This document shows, in pieces, positions 1 through 6,544 of a stretch of 7,399 nt of DNA (the stretch's first letter is position 1; each line of letters starts with the position of its first letter). The DNA is from an uncultured Erysipelotrichaceae bacterium (GTDB lineage Bacteria; Bacillota_I; Bacilli_A; Erysipelotrichales; Coprobacillaceae), in assembly GCA_900317015.1 (NCBI GenBank), contig ONFH01000059.1:1-7399 (forward strand), given 5' to 3'. Position numbers and translations under genes: made by a program. The notes below the pieces were generated by a model. The model was not told where the DNA came from. It saw nothing but the letters and a program-made list of their open reading frames with translations, and did no database searches.

Positions 1-1149
1 AAGATAACGTCCTTGAGCCTGATAATCAGTAAAGTAAGAATAGTACATTGATAAGACTAATGGAATGATCATACATATTATTAAGCAAATAAATAACTTC
101 TTAGGCATCTTTCTTTCGATAATGCATCTTGTGATTGTGATGATTAATAGGATGACAATAAAGCTCTTATAAATGGTATACGCTATATCAGGCATTAATA
201 CTGTCATATATCCAAAGTATCCAATAAAGCTATAAATCGTATATTTGAACCAGTGACTCTTGATGAAAGAATCATAGAAACCAACATGATGCATAGCTAA
301 GGTATTACGATGACTAGGTTTATATTTTGTTAAAGCATACTTCTCACCACAGGCATACATGGATTTCATACCCAATAAATCACCGTTATGAATGATGGCA
401 TTACGAATAAAGAACCAGCCACAGATTAAAAAAACAATAAGAACAATAAAGAGTGTATATTGGATGATTGTTTTAGTTGGGACCTTTTGTCTAATGATAC
501 TCACAAAGAAGAATATAATGCTACATAGAATAAACGCATAATCATTGTAATAAGTGATTGCTAAAAGACTAATAGGAATAGCTAAGAACAGACATCTTTT
601 GATTGTCCATCCCTCTTGATCGCCAGTGAGCCATGCTAAAACAATAAGAGCAGTACACATAACCCCAAATGCATCATTATTTAAATAAGAAGATAAAAAG
701 ATGAACTGGGGAAGCGTACAACATAGTAAAGCAAAGAGTATGCGCATCGTTCTTTTCTTAAAAAGGCGATCACCAATCTTTGTGCAAGTGACCCATAAGA
801 TGGTAATGGATAACACACTGACAAAGCGAGCGGCGGTTAATAAGGCTTTTGCGCTTGTCGTCATGAGACTCACTATCTTCATAAAGAATACAGAAATAAG
901 TGAGGGCAAATAAGGCGTAAAGCCATAAGAGAAGCCCCATATACCATTGATTATTTCTTTCTCATCTCCATGAGGAAGCTTGTTATGTTTGAAAATCCAA
1001 TTTGGAATCTGTATTCTCATATACTCATCAGGTGCATGTTTCATAAGTAATGTGGCACTGATATAAAAGGTTAATAAGAAAATAAGTAATGCTCCTAATA
1101 GAACTATTATTTTATAGATACGATTATAAGTGTTTTGTTTGTCATTCAT
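1..1149 (-). CDS. Partial GT-C-type membrane glycosyltransferase (DUF2142/GT39-like)
   Basis: An open frame runs on the minus strand from ATG at 1149 to the left edge with no stop: 383 codons, with the 3' end missing. A ribosome binding site (AAGGGAA) lies about 8 nt before the ATG. The product is a very hydrophobic multi-pass protein. Helix 1 is at about residues 13-36, followed by a periplasm-side-type loop with the acidic pair D41-E42 (APDEY). GT-C glycosyltransferases of the PMT/ArnT/DUF2142 kind use such a first-loop acid to bind metal or act as base. Other family-like motifs are SSYLNNDAFG (about 153-162), GWFFIRNAI (244-252), SFIGYFGYM (about 307-315) and DYQAQGRYL at the visible end (375-383). 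Members normally move a sugar from a polyprenyl-phosphate donor to an acceptor on the outer face of the membrane. The donor and acceptor here cannot be read from sequence. It is divergent from the exported-protein cluster. The fold class is fairly secure; the exact family is less so. Confidence 0.85.
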   Translation of the reverse strand, partial: MNDKQNTYNRIYKIIVLLGALLIFLLTFYISATLLMKHAPDEYMRIQIPNWIFKHNKLPHGDEKEIINGIWGFSYGFTPYLPSLISVFFMKIVSLMTTSAKALLTAARFVSVLSITILWVTCTKIGDRLFKKRTMRILFALLCCTLPQFIFLSSYLNNDAFGVMCTALIVLAWLTGDQEGWTIKRCLFLAIPISLLAITYYNDYAFILCSIIFFFVSIIRQKVPTKTIIQYTLFIVLIVFLICGWFFIRNAIIHNGDLLGMKSMYACGEKYALTKYKPSHRNTLAMHHVGFYDSFIKSHWFKYTIYSFIGYFGYMTVLMPDIAYTIYKSFIVILLIITITRCIIERKMPKKLFICLIICMIIPLVLSMYYSYFTDYQAQGRYL

Positions 1150-1322
1150 GGCGATATTCCCTTCGTTTGATTTGATCTATAGATATGTAAGTATTATAGG
1201 AAATAAATGGACAATTGTACAACTTAAAAATGGCTTAAGGAAAATCAAACAATTATGTGAAAGATGTGTGATTTATTGATGGAATAAACAAATTGTGATA
1301 GTTTCATAGCGGAGGAAATATT
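1150..1322. other. Divergent intergenic region
   Basis: This 173-nt gap separates the minus-strand GT-C gene from the plus-strand secreted gene at 1323. The minus-strand promoter is clear. For the plus-strand gene I see only a weak candidate, TTGATG at 1276-1281 with TAGTTT at 1299-1304 (17-nt spacer). That would put the transcript start on top of the ribosome binding site, so I do not trust it. A strong Shine-Dalgarno, GGAGGA at 1311-1316, precedes the ATG at 1323 with a 6-nt gap. No small gene or RNA is evident. Confidence 0.5.
1193..1222 (-). promoter_or_regulatory. Promoter for the GT-C gene
   Basis: Read on the minus strand, a perfect TATAAT lies at 1198-1193 and a weak -35 (TTGTAC) at 1222-1217, with an 18-nt spacer. 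It sits about 44 nt upstream of the ATG at 1149 and its ribosome binding site. The -35 overlaps two small nested palindromes, ACAATTGT (1211-1218) and TTGTACAA (1215-1222), which could be a protein-binding site. The -10 is convincing; the -35 is poor. Confidence 0.55.
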
Positions 1323-3545
1323 ATGAAGAAAATAGTAAGTATTTTATTAACAATGGTGGTAGCCTTTTCAATGATAACCATCAATAGTGTCAATATAAAG
1401 GCTGCATCGAGTTCTATGAGCGTCAAAGTCTATCAGGATCAGATTATGATTACTCTGAAAAATATTAGTCGCTCTGGAACAATTTATGGTTATAAAGCCA
1501 ATAGTTATGCGGATGAAGATAACAATACAGGAATTAGTACGAAGGATTCTTCTGATTTTACTGTTGGTACATATAACCCTAGTACTGGGACGAATACTTT
1601 TAAAGTTGATCGTTATGATGAAGATGGTTACGATCGTCTCTATGACAAGTATTATCTTCTTTCATCTGATGATGACATCATTAAGGGCCCTGTTTATGCC
1701 ACATCTATTTCAGATACAAAATTAAATCCAGAAAGCAGTACAACAGAGAAGACTGATACGACAAGTACAACGACGAATGATACATTAGGAAATGGTACAA
1801 CTACCAGCACATCTTCAGCAACAACTAATGAAGATACAAATACTGCGACAAGTGGTAATACTTCTACAATTACAAATACTACTACAAGTAGTGATACTTC
1901 GACAAATAGTACGACATCTACAAGTGATAGTGAAGAGGATGATGATACCAAAATCAATAATGTGAAGTTCACTCAGAAATCTAAAAAAGGTTTATTTAAC
2001 GAAAATAAGACAAATGTAAAGTATGCATCAGATTTAGGTGTATCCTCTATTACAATCAATCTTGATATTGGTGGCTTGATGTATGGCGATGATCATCCAG
2101 ATAACGCTATGGAATATAAGTCAAATGGTAAAACTTATTATTTTAATAAAAGTGCCGTAGCTTATGATGACAGCATCATTATTCCTGCAAGTAAGAAAAA
2201 GATGAATGTGATTGCTGTCGTTGCTCCTTGGGCTGGCGCAGGTATCAATACTTATCCTAATTCTATGCGTTATCCTGGTAAGAAGGGGGGGATTCTAGGA
2301 ACTAATACTTCTACAACCGATGGCTTAGCACGTTATACTGCCATTATGGAATTTTTAGCGCATCGTTATTCGAGAAGTGCTAAGACAGGTTTGATCTCTA
2401 CCTATGTTATTGGTAATGAAGTAGACTTCACAAATAACTTCTATAACTGTAATAAGTTAAATACATTTATGGTGGAATATGAAAGAACGCTACGAATTTC
2501 TAATTTAGCTGTCAAAAAGTATGCTAAGAATGCCAATGTGGCCATCTCTTTAACGCATTATTGGAATGGTGATGAAAAGAAATTAGGTAAAGAAAATAAG
2601 AATGCATATAGCTTACGTCCTTATCAGATGCTAAATTGGCTCGCAAGCTTCACAAATAAGCAGGGTGCCTATGACTGGGCCATTGCTCCTCACTGTTACG
2701 GTACGATGACGACAACATCGCGTATGACTTATATTGATTCTAAGATGAACTGGATGTCTAGCAGTTATAAGACTTCTAAGCAAATTACCTTCACAAACTT
2801 AGATGTTTTACAGGCTTACTTATCACAGTCATCTAAACGCTACAATGGGAAGATCAGAAGTGTTTATTTAACAGAAAGTGGTGTTGGTTCAGGTAAAAAG
2901 GAATCTAAGACACAGCTGGCTTCGCAAGCTGCTAACTTAGCTTTCTCTTATATAAAGGTGGCTAACTTAAGCTGCATTAAGAGCTATAATTATTATCGTT
3001 TAGTAGATAATAAGACAGAAAAGAAACACAAATTTACCCCTGGTTTATTAACAACGTCTGGAAAAAAGAAACCCGCTTACAATGTTTATAAATATTGTGA
3101 TACAGCTAGCTTTGGAAATGTTTCTCGTAAATATTTGAAATATTTAAGTTTCTACAAGAATGGCAATAAGAAACAATTAAATAGCTATACAAATGGTAAG
3201 CTTCATTCATATTTCAATGCATTACATATTTATACTAATAGATATAAGATTTCTTATTCCTCATGGAATTGTTTGAAAACATCGGCTAAGAAGTATGATT
3301 CAGGTGTTCCTACAAATATTCGTGCGACAAACAAAACACGTACCAGTGCAACAGTTAAATGGTCTGATTCTAAGGCCTCTGGCTTCCGCATCTTTGTCAA
3401 TGGAAAACTTGTTGGCAAGACAACTAAGAGATCTTATAGATGTCGTCATTTAAAACGTTGGAAAAGGGATTACATTACTGTGCAGGCCTATAAAAAACGC
3501 AATGGAAAATACTATTATGGTCATGTAGCGGTTGTTAGAGTTTAA
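1323..3545 (+). CDS. Secreted DUF5722 putative glycosidase with Thr-rich linker and FN3-like domain
   Basis: A 740-residue exported protein. It starts with a signal peptide (MKK, hydrophobic core to about residue 20, likely cut after A27). The N-terminal module (about 29-130) ends in a conserved stretch DDDIIKGPVYATSI (116-129). A Thr/Ser/Asn linker fills about 137-203, then an acidic run EEDDD (204-208). The DUF5722-like core spans about 221-594. It carries GNE (E366), THYW (H412), APHCYG (H457, Y459) and LTESG (E518), an order that resembles clan GH-A TIM-barrel hydrolases: Asn-Glu acid/base after strand 4 and a nucleophile Glu after strand 7. A Lys/Tyr-rich segment (603-650) and a fibronectin type III-like domain (about 660-740) follow. 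No LPXTG, SLH or LysM anchor is visible. The start follows GGAGGA with 6-nt spacing. The downstream gene is a paralog lacking the linker and FN3-like domain. Family assignment is from remembered motifs; glycan hydrolysis is inferred and the substrate is unknown. Confidence 0.9.
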   Translation: MKKIVSILLTMVVAFSMITINSVNIKAASSSMSVKVYQDQIMITLKNISRSGTIYGYKANSYADEDNNTGISTKDSSDFTVGTYNPSTGTNTFKVDRYDEDGYDRLYDKYYLLSSDDDIIKGPVYATSISDTKLNPESSTTEKTDTTSTTTNDTLGNGTTTSTSSATTNEDTNTATSGNTSTITNTTTSSDTSTNSTTSTSDSEEDDDTKINNVKFTQKSKKGLFNENKTNVKYASDLGVSSITINLDIGGLMYGDDHPDNAMEYKSNGKTYYFNKSAVAYDDSIIIPASKKKMNVIAVVAPWAGAGINTYPNSMRYPGKKGGILGTNTSTTDGLARYTAIMEFLAHRYSRSAKTGLISTYVIGNEVDFTNNFYNCNKLNTFMVEYERTLRISNLAVKKYAKNANVAISLTHYWNGDEKKLGKENKNAYSLRPYQMLNWLASFTNKQGAYDWAIAPHCYGTMTTTSRMTYIDSKMNWMSSSYKTSKQITFTNLDVLQAYLSQSSKRYNGKIRSVYLTESGVGSGKKESKTQLASQAANLAFSYIKVANLSCIKSYNYYRLVDNKTEKKHKFTPGLLTTSGKKKPAYNVYKYCDTASFGNVSRKYLKYLSFYKNGNKKQLNSYTNGKLHSYFNALHIYTNRYKISYSSWNCLKTSAKKYDSGVPTNIRATNKTRTSATVKWSDSKASGFRIFVNGKLVGKTTKRSYRCRHLKRWKRDYITVQAYKKRNGKYYYGHVAVVRV
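1731..1952 (+). repeat. Low-complexity Thr/Ser/Asn linker within the secreted protein
   Basis: Codons 137-210 encode an almost uninterrupted run of Thr, Ser, Asn, Gly and Asp, written with mixed ACA/ACT/ACG and AGT/TCT codons. This is a protein-level low-complexity tract and not a DNA tandem repeat. It joins the N-terminal module to the DUF5722 core and is absent from the paralog at 3666-5372. Such linkers are flexible spacers in secreted glycosidases and are common targets of O-glycosylation. No glycosylation can be shown from sequence. Confidence 0.85.
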
Positions 3546-3554
3546 TATATGAAT

Positions 3555-3590
3555 AACAGTTGACGGATGATAATCTGTCAGCTGTTTTTT
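3555..3590 (+). terminator. Rho-independent terminator after the first DUF5722 gene
   Basis: The arms ACAGTTGACGGA (3556-3567) and TCTGTCAGCTGT (3574-3585) form a 12-bp stem with two G-U pairs and a 6-nt loop, TGATAA. A T6 tract (3585-3590) follows. It begins 10 nt past the stop codon and separates this gene from the promoter of the paralog. Confidence 0.85.
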
Positions 3591-3602
3591 GCTTTGTAGA
3601 AC

Positions 3603-3631
3603 TTGAATCCTGTAAGAGCGTATTTTATACT
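3603..3631 (+). promoter_or_regulatory. Sigma-A-like promoter of the second DUF5722 gene
   Basis: TTGAAT (3603-3608) and TATACT (3626-3631) are separated by an ideal 17 nt, placing the transcript start near 3638. This promoter overlaps an in-frame upstream TTG (3603), so that codon cannot be the translation start. With the terminator just upstream, it makes the second DUF5722 gene an independent unit. Confidence 0.7.
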
Positions 3632-3665
3632 TAATATAGTTATTTCGGAAAGGATTGTGAAGGAA

Positions 3666-5372
3666 ATGAAGAAAAAGACATTGGCATTAGCAGTGTGTTT
3701 GTCTGCAAGTATGACTGCTGCAGTCTTAATGCCAGTAAAAACACATGCAAGTTCGGGAACAAGCATGAAGGTCACTGCGGGAGGTGACAAGATCAGTATT
3801 AAGGTTTCTAATGCCTCAGAAAGTGGAAAGCTCTACTCTTTTTATGCGAATAATTATCCAGAAGAAGATTCACTAAAAGGCCTTGGAGCGATGAGTACGG
3901 GAAAATTGATTGGATCAATTAACAAAGGACAAACCAAAACGTTTACCACTGAACGTACTACAGATTCCTATGATAATCTTTATAAGAAGTATTATCTTAT
4001 TGGTAATGATGATGATATTATCAAGGGGCCTGTTTATGCGACAAGCATTGCTTCAAAGTCTACAAAATCTTTATCACAAAAGAATATTAAAGGATTATTT
4101 GTAGAAGATAATACAAACAATTTGAGTACAGCTAAAAGCTTAGGTGCTTCATCAGTAACACTTAATATCAAATTAGATCGTATTATGTATAAAGATGAAT
4201 CTGTAGCACCAAGTGATGCGATTACTTTTGATTCAAATGGTCAAACATATTACTTTAATAAAAAGACGATTGATAGTTATGATAACTTTGTAAAAACAGC
4301 TTCAGATAAGAAGATGAATGTCATTGGTATTGCCATCCCATTCTATACTGATGATACCAATCAGTATCCAAGTGAATTGCGTTATAACTCGCCAAAGAGC
4401 AAGACAACATTAGGTACCAATACCTCTAATGCCATTGGTAGAGATTACTATATTGCGATCATGGAATTTTTAGCTAGTCGTTATTCAAATAGTGAACATG
4501 GTTATATCAGTACTTATGTCATCGGTAATGAAATCGACTTTACCCATTACTTCTATGCAACAAGTAATTTTAATAAATATATGGAAGAATATGCACGTTC
4601 ATTAAGATTAGCTAACTTAGCCGTTAAGAAATACTGGTCAAAGATTGACGTAGCTGTTCCATTTACACATTACTGGGCAAAGAGTTCAGGACAGATGTAT
4701 AAAGAATGTCCATCAGCTTCATTTGCACCTAAGAAAATGGTCGATTGGTTAGTCAAACAGACAAAAGCACGTGGTGCTTATAACTGGGCACTTGCCCCTC
4801 ATCCTTATGGTGTAGTCAATACTCGTTCAGCTATGACTTATGGTGATTCAGTAGCTAAACGTAATGGTAAAAAGGCCTTAACGGGGAGCTATAAGACATC
4901 TCCAGAGATCACATTTACAAATCTAGAAGTCTTAGATCAATATCTAGGGACATCTGCTTTGAAATATGGTGGTAATAAGAGAAAAGTCTACTTAACAGAG
5001 AGTGGAGCATCTTCTTCTAATCTTTCAAGTAAAGCATTAAATGAACAAGCTGCTAGCGTGGCTTATGCTTACTACAAGTGTGCTAATCTTTCAAGTATTA
5101 GAAGCTTTAATTATTATCGATTAAAAGATTATCCAACAGAAGCAGCTAATCATTTAACTTGTGGTTTATTAAAGACAAATGGAGCTAAGAAACCTGCTTA
5201 TACTGTTTATAAAAATATTAATAAGAAGAAATCAGCTGCTAATAAATATTTGAAGTATGTGAAATATAAGAAAAATGGTTCTGGCAAAGATGTCAAAGCT
5301 AAATCTTGGTCTAGCGCGATGAATATTTATTCAAATAAGTTTAAATTTAGCTGGAAGAAAGTGATTAAGTAA
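3666..5372 (+). CDS. Secreted DUF5722 putative glycosidase (short paralog)
   Basis: A 568-residue exported paralog of the protein encoded at 1323-3545. A signal peptide is clear (MKKK, hydrophobic core, likely cut after T-H-A28). The N-terminal module shares a YDNLY-KKYYL stretch and DDDIIKGPVYATSI with its neighbour and joins the DUF5722-like core (about 142-519) with no Thr-rich linker. Core motifs are conserved: GNE (E289), THYW (H335), APHPYG (H379, Y381) and LTESG (E445). The two glutamates are 156 residues apart, against 152 in the paralog. The Lys/Tyr-rich tail (527-568) ends the protein, and there is no FN3-like domain. I chose ATG 3666 because it begins the signal peptide, AAAGGA (3649-3654) lies 11 nt upstream, and the in-frame TTG at 3603 lies in the -35 box. 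The gene probably arose by tandem duplication. It has its own promoter and terminator. The activity is inferred and its substrate is unknown; a glycan of the host, diet or own cell wall are all possible. Confidence 0.9.
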   Translation: MKKKTLALAVCLSASMTAAVLMPVKTHASSGTSMKVTAGGDKISIKVSNASESGKLYSFYANNYPEEDSLKGLGAMSTGKLIGSINKGQTKTFTTERTTDSYDNLYKKYYLIGNDDDIIKGPVYATSIASKSTKSLSQKNIKGLFVEDNTNNLSTAKSLGASSVTLNIKLDRIMYKDESVAPSDAITFDSNGQTYYFNKKTIDSYDNFVKTASDKKMNVIGIAIPFYTDDTNQYPSELRYNSPKSKTTLGTNTSNAIGRDYYIAIMEFLASRYSNSEHGYISTYVIGNEIDFTHYFYATSNFNKYMEEYARSLRLANLAVKKYWSKIDVAVPFTHYWAKSSGQMYKECPSASFAPKKMVDWLVKQTKARGAYNWALAPHPYGVVNTRSAMTYGDSVAKRNGKKALTGSYKTSPEITFTNLEVLDQYLGTSALKYGGNKRKVYLTESGASSSNLSSKALNEQAASVAYAYYKCANLSSIRSFNYYRLKDYPTEAANHLTCGLLKTNGAKKPAYTVYKNINKKKSAANKYLKYVKYKKNGSGKDVKAKSWSSAMNIYSNKFKFSWKKVIK

Positions 5373-5386
5373 AATCAAAATAAAGG

Positions 5387-5412
5387 AAGGGCAAATAAAT
5401 TTTGCCCTTTTT
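5387..5412 (+). terminator. Rho-independent terminator after the second DUF5722 gene
   Basis: A perfect 9-bp stem, AAGGGCAAA (5387-5395) with TTTGCCCTT (5401-5409), has a 5-nt loop and runs into T5 (5408-5412). It lies 14 nt past the stop codon. Confidence 0.9.
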
Positions 5413-5421
5413 AAGTATATT

Positions 5422-5432
5422 TGAATGATTCA
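5422..5432. promoter_or_regulatory. Small palindrome upstream of a -10 box, possible operator
   Basis: TGAAT-G-ATTCA is a perfect 11-nt inverted repeat ending 3 nt before the TATAAT at 5436. In this position a bound protein would touch RNA polymerase. It is short enough to be chance in AT-rich DNA. Confidence 0.3.
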
Positions 5433-5441
5433 TGTTATAAT
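5433..5441 (+). promoter_or_regulatory. Extended -10 promoter of the beta-module secreted protein
   Basis: TGTTATAAT is a perfect extended -10 element (TGN plus TATAAT). There is no good -35 at 16-18 nt upstream; TTGAAT at 5421-5426 is only 9 nt away. The expected transcript start, near 5448, gives a very short leader holding just the Shine-Dalgarno AAAAGGAG (5448-5455). The in-frame ATG at 5425 lies upstream of this promoter and is therefore not the start. Confidence 0.65.
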
Positions 5442-5463
5442 CTTCGCAAAAGGAGTGGAATTT

Positions 5464-6504
5464 ATGAAGAAGATGGCAGCGCTCGCACTAAGCTGTATGC
5501 TTTGTTTAACACCTTCACTTGTTAATGTGCATGCAGAGAGCTATTCAGTCAATAAAAATGAAGTTGTTCAATATACCTTAGACAAAGGAACATATGTTCT
5601 TACATTAAAATCTGATGCAACAGCTTATGGTGAACTATTTACATCAGAAAGTGATGCAAAAGCAGGAACTGGGAGCTCAGTCGTGACTAACAGTTATGTA
5701 TCTGTAGATTCTACAAATACATCTAAAACAAAGATAATCAAGGTCACAAAAGATGATGAATATTATCTTTCATTAAATTCAAATGATGATAGCACAAAAG
5801 TTGAAGCTTCTATAGATGAAGTGAAAAATGGTGGTACCTTAATGTTAAACAAGACAATGTATGGCTCAAGCAATGGGAATAATGAAGATGTGTCATACTA
5901 TAAGCTCAAACTAGCTAATAGTGGTTTGGTAAATTTAAGCTTAGCCGGGTATTACGGTGGAGCATCTTATATAAAAGTATGTAATAGTAAGAAAAAGAGT
6001 ATTTCTGGTTCATGGATGTATGCACCATCAAATAGTAAACTCTTAAAGTCAATTGGTCTTAAGAAAGGGACCTATTATATTGCGGTTAAATCTTATGAAG
6101 ATGTTTACTCTATTCAAGCACCATTTTCAAAATTAACAAAACTTGGTGGTAGTAAAAAGAGTACGGCAACATCATTAAAGAAAAGTAAAACAGTAAAATC
6201 ATTAGCACTTCAGAGTGGCTCAACGTCATGGTTCAAGTATAAGAATCCTAAACAGCAAAAGCTTTCATTAGTTCTTAATGGGAAGACATTTAAAGGTGGC
6301 AGTAATGGTGGTGTAAAGATTACATGTTATGCGGGAAAGACGAAACTAGGATCACAGACATTTAGATCGTCTTATTATGAAACAGGAAATGTCTTTAACA
6401 TTACTCATTCAAATCGTGATGGCTATGCCAATAAAGGAACGTACTACTTTAAGATTACAACTTATAAAACAGGTTCAGGATACTATACATTATCACTAAA
6501 ATAA
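5464..6504 (+). CDS. Secreted all-beta protein with PPC-like repeat modules
   Basis: A 346-residue exported protein. The signal peptide (MKKMAALALSCMLCLTP...) is probably cut after V-H-A24. The cysteines C11 and C14 do not sit in a proper lipobox, so a lipoprotein is unlikely. The mature part looks like three tandem beta-sandwich modules: about 25-118, 120-219 and 226-346. Modules 2 and 3 follow the pattern of bacterial pre-peptidase C-terminal (PPC) domains: a Lys-rich lead-in, an aromatic W/Y-F/Y-K strand (SYYKLKL, SWFKYK), a leucine strand (VNLSL, LSLVLNG), then KGTYYIAVKSY or KGTYYFKITTY, with GYYTLSLK closing the protein. PPC domains usually accompany secreted hydrolases and bind or position substrates; here no catalytic domain is present. 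ATG 5464 follows AAAAGGAG with an 8-nt gap. The gene lies 91 nt after the second DUF5722 gene, in its own transcription unit, so a role as a binding partner is inferred from neighbourhood only. Without a profile search the family is tentative. Confidence 0.8.
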   Translation: MKKMAALALSCMLCLTPSLVNVHAESYSVNKNEVVQYTLDKGTYVLTLKSDATAYGELFTSESDAKAGTGSSVVTNSYVSVDSTNTSKTKIIKVTKDDEYYLSLNSNDDSTKVEASIDEVKNGGTLMLNKTMYGSSNGNNEDVSYYKLKLANSGLVNLSLAGYYGGASYIKVCNSKKKSISGSWMYAPSNSKLLKSIGLKKGTYYIAVKSYEDVYSIQAPFSKLTKLGGSKKSTATSLKKSKTVKSLALQSGSTSWFKYKNPKQQKLSLVLNGKTFKGGSNGGVKITCYAGKTKLGSQTFRSSYYETGNVFNITHSNRDGYANKGTYYFKITTYKTGSGYYTLSLK

Positions 6505-6505
6505 T

Positions 6506-6540
6506 AAAAGACGAGGATCAAATAAAATGGTCCTCGTTTT
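6506..6540. terminator. Bidirectional terminator between convergent genes
   Basis: ACGAGGATC (6511-6519) pairs with GGTCCTCGT (6529-6537), a 9-bp stem with one G-U pair and a 9-nt loop. T4 follows at 6537-6540, and A4 at 6506-6509 gives a U-tract on the opposite strand. It fills nearly all of the 40-nt gap between the stop codons of the PPC-like gene and the rubredoxin-fusion gene, so it probably serves both. Confidence 0.85.
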
Positions 6541-6544
6541 CATG

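Noticed and set aside
701..913. A 70-codon plus-strand reading frame
   Set aside because: It is antisense to the well-supported GT-C gene, whose protein motifs are clear on the minus strand; it has no recognisable domain.
1224..1240. Short inverted repeat CTTAA...TTAAG in the divergent intergenic region
   Set aside because: The arms are only 5 bp and AT-rich, with no T-tract and no link to a promoter; likely chance.
1486..1725. A 79-codon plus-strand frame in the first DUF5722 gene
   Set aside because: It is a shifted frame within a gene whose own frame has a signal peptide and conserved motifs shared with its paralog.
1694..1972. A 92-codon minus-strand frame rich in Val/Leu/Ser
   Set aside because: It is the complement of the Thr/Ser-rich linker codons; the hydrophobic look follows from reading ACA/AGT codons backwards.
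3578..3790. A 70-codon minus-strand frame over the promoter and start of the second DUF5722 gene
   Set aside because: It overlaps a terminator, a promoter and a signal peptide on the other strand and has no supporting feature.
3910..4104. A 64-codon plus-strand frame in the second DUF5722 gene
   Set aside because: It is a shifted frame within a conserved domain and parallels a similar shadow in the paralog.
5464..5540. Possible lipoprotein signal (cysteines at residues 11 and 14)
   Set aside because: The residues before these cysteines do not match a lipobox and they lie inside the hydrophobic core; a standard cleavage after V-H-A fits better.
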